Origin: Charina bottae
Lineage: Eukaryota > Chordata > Lepidosauria > Squamata > Charinaidae
Direction: 5' to 3'
Assembly: GCA_023362775.1 (NCBI GenBank)
Contig: JALMGJ010000001.1
Coordinates: 59,613,501 to 59,677,500, forward strand
DNA length: 64,000 nt
Shown here: one piece after another, positions 56,769-64,000 of the stretch
Layout: each line of letters opens with the position of its first letter
Numbering within the stretch: position 1 is the first letter of the stretch
Notes under the pieces: model-generated
Told to the model about the DNA's origin: nothing
Seen by the model: the letters and a program-made list of their open reading frames with translations, nothing else
Databases searched by the model: none
Position numbers and translations under genes: made by a program

Positions 56769-58335
56769 ACAATGAAAAAGCTTTAAGGCAATTATAATTA
56801 TAGGAATAATTAAAGCTGCAGTTGAATGTCAAGTCAAAATATCAATGTATCTGTAGCTATCATGATTCGCAAGTCCAATAAAGAAGTATTAAGTGGATTC
56901 AAAGTTTTAGATGTCTGCACATAATGGATATCCAAGATCAAAATTTGTGTATCACAAGTTGTTCCAATAAACTACAGGGAGGGATATTTTGCAATAAAAC
57001 AGGGAAAAGACATCCATTCTGGGAAAGGGACTAATTTTGTATCTGATATCAGGGGCAGGGCAGATAGCTTCTCTGGAATTAAATAATATTCTTCCTGGGC
57101 CATGGATAGCCCATCTGTCTCTTATGCCAATTGTTTGACTCTTTCCCTCTGTTAAAATTTACTGGCTTATAACACTTCAGAAGCTGGTATCTTTGTATAT
57201 TAAGTTGCATATACATCTAGATCAGGTCTAGTATTTATGGCAATTGGCACAGGAGATTCTATATTTTATTATACAGTACATACCTGGCACATAAAAGAAA
57301 TAATAATTCTAGCTTTATTTGCCTATGTAAGAGCTCATCCTTAATTGTATTCAATATGCTCAGGATATAAATGTTTAAAATGTTTATATTAATGTTTAAA
57401 ACATTTATATAAATGTTTAAAATGTCTTTCTATGAGCCCATCCTAAATAATACTACTGAAATGAGTTGAATCTGCCCATCCAAACAAGCTTTTCAGATAA
57501 GAAAGAAGGAAGAGGGGGAGACCAGAAGATCCTTTCCAGAAACAAATGTTTTTTACCATGGAGGGAGAAAAAAGTCTTCTACAGAAGTCATAAGATTTGG
57601 CAAGGATGAAGAAATATTTTGATAAAACATTAATTATATGAAAAGCAAAACCTTTGGATGTAGTTAAAAAAAAACAATTACTCCCATCTGATCCCACTAA
57701 ACCTGCAGAAAGGGCTACAGATTTTAAAGTAGCATGAAGTATTTCACAGACCACAGAACTTCTTTGGAAACTATATGGGACAGCAGATCACAGAAACACC
57801 CATTCTGCTGAATAGAAACAGATACGATAGAAGCTGGATTTACACAGAACAAGATGGTATGATGAACTTCAAACTTCAGGATATGGCAGAAGACATCATT
57901 CAAATTGGTTTTTCTCCAAAATGTTGGTTTTCTACTTCATAAAGTATTCAAGCCAGAAGAAATATCACACATTCAGTGCTATTGTCCATTTTCTTTTCTG
58001 GATTCTACTATCTACTCTAGATCTGGATTAAATCCTATACAGGCACATAATTTTGAAAGCATTTATAGAATTAATAGGTCCAAAACATCCCAACTTGTGT
58101 ACACAGTATAAAAGGATGTACAATGAGACCTTCCTAAAAACTTTCATATTTAAGTTTTAAAATTTTATTCCCAAAGAAAGGAATGGGCATTTATTTAACC
58201 TCATGAAACAATGTTTCAAACCCATAATGCAAACGTTCACACCATAATGCACTCCATTCTTTTAGGACAGAATATGCTAATTTGAGAACAGCCATTAACC
58301 TATCAATGGACACAATTCAATTTTATAATTTCTAA

Positions 58336-58373
<38 letters not shown>

Positions 58374-58465
58374 TATTAAATAAATTGCAACAAGCATTAC
58401 AAGCATTACTCCACTATAAAATTATCCTATGGGTGGCATCTGATTTTGATATTCGCCTTTTCTCC
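56769..58465. other. Intergenic DNA, unassigned
   Basis: Includes AATGTTTAAAATGTTTATAT-type imperfect repeats at 57366-57425 and an (ATT)n microsatellite at 58338-58373. No gene recognised. Confidence 0.5.
58338..58373. repeat. (ATT)n microsatellite
   Basis: Twelve or so ATT units. Confidence 0.95.
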
Positions 58466-58715
58466 CATAGAATCATTGGTTTGGAGGTCTTTTAATCCAA
58501 CTCCCTGCCCAGGGAAGGAATCCTCAGACCGTCCCAATAAATGGCTGTCCAATTTTGCTTAAAAGCCTCCAGTGAAGGAACACTCATGATGCCAGGAGCC
58601 AGGCTTTTCCACTGCTTAATAGCTCTTGTGGTCAAGAAACTCCCTTGTTCCAAGTTTGGATCTCCCTCTATAAAGCTTCTACCTATTGGTTCTTGTCCTA
58701 CCCTCAGGAGCTAAT
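58466..58715 (-). mobile_element. CR1 LINE 3' end
   Basis: CATAGAATCATTGGTTTGGA is the reverse complement of the CR1 3' terminus with its ATTCTATG tail; AACTCCCTGCCCAGGGAAGG, AAAAGCCTCCAGTGAAGGAA and CAAGAAACTCCCTTGTTCCA follow in the order of amniote CR1 3' regions. Confidence 0.8.
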
Positions 58716-59239
58716 TGGTCTTGGAAACAGCAGTCTAATTCTAAGTCACCAAGTAATCAAGGGGCTAGCTAAGCTGACATTGGGTTAACTGAAGTTGTAT
58801 TATACCATAGCTTGAGTTATTGCTGATTGGGAGTGGCCTTATTCTTGCCACCAGTAGGGGATTCCCACGTTGTCTTTGTATCTTTTCTATCAAATTTAAC
58901 TGTTAAGAATTGTTCCTTATATATTCAGCATGCATGCACATGAAAAAGCAGTGCTAGCAAGTGCAACAGTTGGAAGGGAAAGGAAGGAGAATTTACCATC
59001 ACTGTTTTTCACCAACACTTCCCTTTTATTGATGCCACAGTATCCTGGGGGAGAGATGAGGGAGCCAATTGTGAATACTCCAGTTGGTTGAGAAGACCTA
59101 TTTCCTTTACAACTTGCATTTAAGCCAATCATATACTCATACTGGAGCACAACAGATTAGTGATTCTGAATAATTTAACAAGTATGGAGGAGTCAGAATG
59201 GCCTCATAGTTAATATTCAAATCTATTTTCACTCAAGTG
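58716..59239. other. Intergenic DNA, unassigned
   Basis: No gene or repeat recognised. Confidence 0.5.
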
Positions 59240-59385
59240 ACATTGGGCCAGTCACTCTATCCCTCAGCCCAATCTACTTCACAGGTTTGTTGCTGCTGGG
59301 AGAAAATGAAGGGAAATCCTCTTATAGGCCAGTTTGAGCTCCTGGAGAAAAGCTGGGATATAAATATAAATAAATAAAAGTTATG
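59240..59385 (+). repeat. tRNA-derived SINE 3' part, old
   Basis: CATTGGGCCAGTCACTCTAT, CAGCCCAATCTACTTCACAG, and a GGGATATAAATATAAATAAA tail. Diverged relative of family B; head missing. Confidence 0.7.
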
Positions 59386-61440
59386 CATTACATTTACGTT
59401 TTTCTTTGTTATGTTAAGTTCTTTGTATACTATTGACTGAAGTGTATGATTCTGTCCTATTTGAAACCAATAATATAGTAAGTAAAGTAAAAAAAAAGAA
59501 GTAAAGCCTTCGACAATACATTAAGTAATTTTACTCCCCCTCCACAAAACATATGTATTTTGAAAAATTAATATTCATTGTGACCCACTTTTAGATTAAT
59601 TTACTATAGAAAGAAGCACATCAATCTTGAACTCCAATGATAAATAGTTGGGTTCAGTGATCAAGTCCCTGTCTCTTGTTGAACATTCTGATACCTGCAT
59701 TAAATTTATTTCTCAACCAGCTGAAAGGTGGGAGTAAAAGAAGAACTAAGCCAACCCTCGTGAAGAGCCATACAGCAAAAGTCTCTGTGGAACTGGGTTT
59801 ACTCCCACAATGGGTGGAACTGAGAAGCTGCAATAAATAGAAGCAAGGAAAGAAAGTGAACAACATTCATTAAAAAATTATCACAGAGGGAGTAAAGCTT
59901 CCCTGGAATATGTGCTATCTAAAATGCTGAATTTTGTGTGCCCATCCAATTGTATAATCTTATTCAACTGAGACAAAAAGCAAATCAGATATTAGAGAAT
60001 TAAATTTGTAAGTCTGACAGATGTTTCTGGCACCCAAACCTGTATCCAAATTTGCAAAGGAAAGAACCACCAAAAGGTCCAACTGATTTTTGCCCTACAA
60101 AAAGACAGCGTAACTCATGTCATAAGCACTGCAATTTCACAGACATAAGAAGCTCAATATAATTTCCTATTTATTTGTAACATTTTTGTTTATCAGTACT
60201 TCTATAGGTACAGTATGTGATGGAAGGGTGTGCTAAGCCACAACCTCTCCACCTGGCAAGTTTGATCAGGTCATACATATTTTATCTATCCTTACCTTCT
60301 GTATTAACCCTCAATTTATCAACACGGTAATACAAAAACTTAAGAGAAAGATATTTTGTTCTCTTTTTATACTGTGGTGCCCTGTGACAGAAAACAAACC
60401 CTTCCTGGCCAGCCCTCTATTCTGCTGTTAACACATAATCAGATACAGTTCAGTCTCTTATGCTGCACCTTGTTTTGCATCCTTGACAGCACTGAAGGAT
60501 TTTCAGTGGCAAGATAGACTCTGATGAAATTTGTAATACCTGGTTAGCTATGCAGTTCATCCATAAATTAGTTTGTAAGAAGAGCACTTGTATCACGATA
60601 CTGTCATTATTCTAATTTTTCAAATGAACTGGACTTATTTAAGAATACACAGGTGACAACCTAAGGTTTTTACCACTCTGGGAATTTTAAAAATACTTTA
60701 ATTATACACTTGCCTGAAGTTCAGAGGGTTCTTTCAGTCATGGAGAGTTTCAACATGCTTCCCAAAAGTGCTCTAAACAAAGAACATATGACAAGCTGTT
60801 GCCTCCCAATGACTGAAATATTTCTTGTTGGCACAAGAAAGTGCTTAGTTAACTTCAGTGGCCTGGGGCCACGACTTCCTCCACCCACTACTCAGTACAA
60901 AGTTCAAGCGTGAATGCAAATATTCATTATAAAAATACAGCTTATTTATTGGATTTATCTTCTGAAACGTTAGTGTATCAAACCCTGTGCTCTGCTCTCT
61001 TTAAAATATAAATGAGCCAACATCTTTGTCCTCACCTGACTTTTTAATCACACATTTATCTTGGAAGTAATTCTGTAACATCTATCTCTGCACTCTTAAA
61101 ATTAAGCAAGGACAGGTAACAAAATGGGAAATAGTATCTACAGTATACAGCTTGGGATAAAAACTAATAAACATTGCAGCTGGAGGCACATCTCAGTTCA
61201 AGTTAATGTAATCAACTGCCTTTCCGAGTTCAACCCCATATAATGCTATCCAGAATCCCAATGGCATTCATGATGAGTGGCCAATAAAGCAAAATAATTA
61301 ACAGAATTTCATAGGATAAAATGTTTTCCCAACTTGTTCTTTCAGGCTTTTAGTAGTATTATGCTAAGAATCTAAACAGCCCTACAAGGTCAAATTAATG
61401 GCCCACCTTCCAAGTACAGATAATTAGAAATGACTGTGGA
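59386..61440. other. Intergenic DNA, unassigned
   Basis: No gene; nothing assigned in 2 kb. Confidence 0.5.
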
Positions 61441-62267
61441 GTACAGTTCTGTTAAAAAGTTTTTGCCCCCCCCCCACCTTTTTTTTTGATTTTCTGAATT
61501 TTTGCAAATCTTTTAAGACTAAATGTTATCAGAGCGACATGTGAATCCTGCTGATATACAAAGGGAGCCTGAGTAATGTTTCACATTTGCTTCATTATTT
61601 CAGAAATAGTCATCTGACATGCAATGCGCTAGTATGAAAAAGTAATATTCCCACCGCCCCCTTTTAATCAATTCAATTCTATGAGTAACTAGGACTAGCT
61701 GTGATTTTATTAAACAATCAGTACTGATGTGGGCCAGTTCCACCCTATATAAATCTCACAGACATTATCCCCTTATCAGAGTGAAGTTCTCAACACAGAG
61801 AATCTAGAGTCTCATTATGTCTTGCTCAAAGGAAATTTCTGAAGACCTCCATAAAAAAGTAATTGATGCTTATCTGTCTGGTAAATGTTACAGACACATT
61901 TCTAAAGCTCTGGGGCTCCACCAATCCGCAGGCACTGATGCAGTCTTGAAATAGGGATTTGGGACAAGAGTGAATCTTCCCCGGTGTCAGCACATCACAT
62001 CACAGCACAGCACAGAATCATCTTAATGGAGAGATGAGTCAAAACTGGAACTGTCCTGACAGGAACATTCTGGATTAACATTGTGGAATTTCTGGTGGAA
62101 ATACTGTATATCTGGTGGAAATCAAACACTGCATTTCACAATAAGAAGCTCATATCAACTGTCAAGCATGGAGGTATCAGCATCATGGTTTGGGGATACT
62201 TTGCTGCCTCTGGACTTGGATAACTTGCCATCCCTGGAAGAAGCATGCCTTCTGCTTTGTATTAGAG

Positions 62268-62568
62268 CAGGGTTTCTCAACCAGGGTTCCGTGGAACCCT
62301 AGGGTTCTACGAGTGGTCACTAGGGGAGATCACAATTAATTTAAAAAAATATTTCAAATTCGGGCAACTTCACATTAAAGAGGTAAGTTTCATTCTTTAT
62401 TTTTTTAGTTTAAGTACACTGCTAGTGCATATATACAGGCCTACACATGAAACAAATATAATAATTTTGTAACTTCTGGCCTGTATTTAAGCCTGAATGT
62501 GCAGGAGTTCCCTGAGGCCTGAAAAATATTTCAAGTGTTCCTCCATGGTGAAAAGTTGAGAAAGGCTG
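62268..62568. mobile_element. hAT-type non-autonomous element inside the Tc1 remnant
   Basis: Ends CAGGGTTTCTCAACCAGGGT and AAAAGTTGAGAAAGGCTG; exact 8-bp target duplication TATTAGAG (62260-62267, 62569-62576). Contains CCGTGGAACCCTAGGGTTC, a block common in vertebrate hAT MITEs. Confidence 0.9.
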
Positions 62569-62600
62569 TATTAGAGAATATCAGCTATCTATACATCAGC

Positions 62601-62825
62601 CACATAATGAGAAGACAGGATACCCTGGAGAAGATGGTGATGCTAGGGAAAGTGGAAGGCAAAAGGAAGAAGGGCCGACCAAGGGCAAGATGGATGGATG
62701 ATATTCTGGAGGTGAAGGACTCTACCTTGGGGGAGATGGGGATGGTGACGGCCAACAGGAAGCTCTGGCATGGGCTGGTCCATGAAGTCACAAAGAGTCG
62801 GAAGCGACTGAACGAATAAACAACA
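62601..62825 (+). mobile_element. Bov-B LINE 3' tail inside the Tc1 remnant
   Basis: 225 bp from CACATAATGAGAAGACAGGA to GAACGAATAAACAA, matching the 3' end of the Bov-B at 34840 with few differences. Exact 10-bp duplication ATACATCAGC (62591-62600, 62826-62835). The encoded piece ends in VHEVTKSRKRLNE. Confidence 0.93.
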
Positions 62826-62968
62826 ATACATCAGCTGAAGCTAAATACAAATGTGTTATGCAGCAAGACACTGATCCCAACCATATAAACAAGTCTGTAA
62901 GACAATGAACAAAGAGGAACACATTCAGTGTTTTGTGGCTCGAATCATGTCAACTGGATTTCTATTTT

Positions 62969-63017
62969 CTTAGTAGAAACGTTTCACTCCTTATCTAAGG
63001 AGCTTCTTCAGTCTGAG
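62969..63017 (-). ncRNA. Hammerhead-ribozyme-like motif (Penelope copy 2)
   Basis: Minus strand: CTCAGA, CTGAAGA, stem II GCTCCTT-AGAT-AAGGAGT, GAAAC, GTTTC, CTACTAAG. Core boxes intact; stem I has one mismatch (CTCAG against CTAAG). Confidence 0.65.
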
Positions 63018-63111
63018 TAAAGTTAGTAAGGGAATCCTTAAATATGTTTCTAGGGTGGCTGTGTGACCTTGCACCTGGGGCTAGGTCATGGTTATTTTGA
63101 GATGTTTATTT

Positions 63112-63872
63112 CTAAGTCCCTTTATCATCTAAAGGAGGATCGTTAAGATTACCCTGCTGCTGTTGAGCTTGCGAAATGGTCTTAATCTTCCTAGGCACAG
63201 AAGACAAAGCAGGAAGGAAGATAGGGGAAAGGTTATGCCTGAGGCCCCCACCTCTATTCAAGGAAGGATTTTCCAAGTTAGCATAAATGGATTCCTTGAC
63301 CCCTCTCTCAAACCACCTATCTTCTCTGTCTAAAATGTGAACATTAATGTCCTCAAATGAGTGTCCTTTTTCCTTTAGATGAAGATAAACTGCTGACTCT
63401 GGTCCTGTGGTGTTACTTCTCCTGTGTTGGGCCATCCTCCTGTACAAAGGTTGTTTGGTTTCTCCAATGTAGAGTTCAGAGCACTCCTCACTGCACTGGA
63501 TTGCATACACTACATTGCTTTCCTTGTGTTTAGGAGTTTGATCTTTGGGGTGTACAAGCCTCTGTCTCAGTGTGTTGGTGGGTTTGAAATATACAGGTAT
63601 GTGGTGTTTGCCAAATATCCGTTTTATCTTTTCAGACACGCCAGCCATGTAAGGAATGACCAGGTTCTTCCGTTTACTCTGAGTCTCAGCCCTATCTGTC
63701 GCTGTTTTAGGTCTGGTAGACTTAGATTTAGTGAAGGCCCAATTTGGATATCCACAGGCCTTCAGAGCTGTTCTCAGGTGCTGATTTTCATTCTTTTTGG
63801 AATCCATGGAGGTGGGGATGGTTTCTGCTCTGTGTGATAATGTCCTGATGACTCCTAGTTTGTGCTGCAGTG
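63112..63872 (-). pseudogene. Penelope-like protein, GIY-YIG endonuclease C-terminal part
   Basis: The frame is open from the truncation point (PLQHKLGVIRTLSHRAET, upstream of the first ATG at 63807) to the stop near 63112. The HKLGVIRTL-HRA region is the conserved segment after the Penelope reverse transcriptase; GYPNWAF follows. The GIY-YIG nuclease then reads VYAIQCSEECSELYIGETKQ with YIG present, RRMAQHRRSN with the conserved Arg, and ERGVKESIYANLENPSLNRG with the catalytic-type Glu. The nuclease appears intact, but the polymerase palm with its catalytic aspartates is missing, so the copy is dead. No stop codons interrupt this stretch, which argues for recent insertion. Confidence 0.88.
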
Positions 63873-64000
63873 GAAACTAAATGGATCAGTACAACCAAAG
63901 ATATGTCGGTATACCATCGGAAGATGGGACTCCCAGGTCGGAAGATGGTCAAAATGCTACTGGGGAGGAACAGAGGATACGTTCAACTAGCCCCATATGT
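63870..64000 (+). mobile_element. Bov-B LINE, start of a copy running off the right edge
   Basis: GAAACTAAATGGATCAGTAC onward matches 35019-35150 of the Bov-B at 34840 nearly base for base, including the first codons of the endonuclease frame. The 5' untranslated region is missing. Confidence 0.9.

Larger units (their letters stand above)
61442..62935 (+). mobile_element. Tc1/mariner transposon remnant, interrupted
   Basis: Begins near TACAGTTCTGTTAAAAAGTT with a terminal-repeat-like region, followed by AAATGTTATCAGAGCGACAT, typical of Tc1-like 5' regions, then decayed transposase from 61817. Two younger insertions (62268-62568 and 62601-62825) split it; the last recognised transposase piece ends near 62935 where a Penelope element begins. 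Confidence 0.75.
61817..62935 (+). pseudogene. Tc1-like transposase, decayed and interrupted
   Basis: Tc1 transposases cut and paste their element using a paired DNA-binding region and a DDE catalytic core. The first 45 codons read MSCSKEISEDLHKKVIDAYL then SGKCYRHISKALGL, the N-terminal helix-turn-helix. Later pieces VKHGGISIMVWGYFAASGLG (catalytic-core region) and, beyond two insertions, CVMQQDTDPNHINKSV, which includes the second catalytic Asp region (QQDNDPKH type), survive in different frames. Stops, a gap around 61945-62060 and the insertions make it non-functional. The C-terminal end with the final acidic residue is not seen. Confidence 0.75.
62936..63872 (-). mobile_element. Penelope-like element, 5'-truncated copy 2
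   Basis: Minus-strand element with the reverse transcriptase C-terminal linker, a complete GIY-YIG nuclease, stop codon and 3' untranslated end with a hammerhead-like motif, ending near ACATGATTCGAGCCAC. The 5' side stops abruptly at 63872 where a plus-strand Bov-B begins. Confidence 0.88.

Noticed and set aside
63112..63807. Domesticated GIY-YIG host gene
   Set aside because: The same sequence recurs at 366-710 with element 3' ends, so it is simply a recent Penelope copy.

Overview
This window is vertebrate nuclear DNA, almost certainly from a squamate reptile (lizard or snake; I cannot resolve further). It is AT-rich and dominated by interspersed repeats that co-occur in squamates: Bov-B (RTE) LINEs, L2/CR1-type LINEs, tRNA-derived SINEs with a Bov-B-like tail, 5S-rRNA-derived SINEs, Penelope-like elements (PLEs), hAT and Tc1/mariner transposons, and many microsatellites.

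Only one host gene is supported: the first coding exon of TGFB2 on the minus strand (22874-23219). It encodes the signal peptide and start of the latency-associated peptide and ends at a strong splice donor. Bases 1-22873 are therefore the beginning of TGFB2 intron 1, with the remaining exons beyond the left edge. Bases 23220 to about 24400 are 5' UTR and proximal promoter inside a CpG-rich block (about 23.8-24.9 kb). The rest, to 64000, is upstream intergenic sequence with no second host gene that I can recognise.

Intron side (1-22.9 kb): a Penelope-like fragment, SINEs, an L2 LINE with an open reverse transcriptase frame and a fold-back rearrangement, a second L2 fragment, a CR1 fragment with a nested MITE, a GC-rich terminal-inverted-repeat element, a SINE with a 102-bp triplication, and a hAT-type element swollen by a 56-bp minisatellite.

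Upstream side (24.9-64 kb): four more copies of the same hAT-type family with 8-bp target duplications; SINEs with exact target duplications; a near-full-length Bov-B (34840-37650) with an internal deletion; shorter Bov-B copies; a 979-bp TA-flanked DNA transposon; two compact Penelope-derived elements built as inverted end pairs with 12-bp target duplications and hammerhead-ribozyme-like motifs; and a nested stack at 61.4-64 kb (Tc1 invaded by a hAT element and a Bov-B tail, abutted by a Penelope element and another Bov-B).

The biology is one developmental signalling gene start set in a very active retrotransposon landscape. The most unusual material is the paired, inverted, ribozyme-bearing Penelope-derived elements and the five-member hAT-type family. 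Boundaries of repeats are by eye; those with target-site duplications are exact, others are accurate to roughly 10-30 bases.
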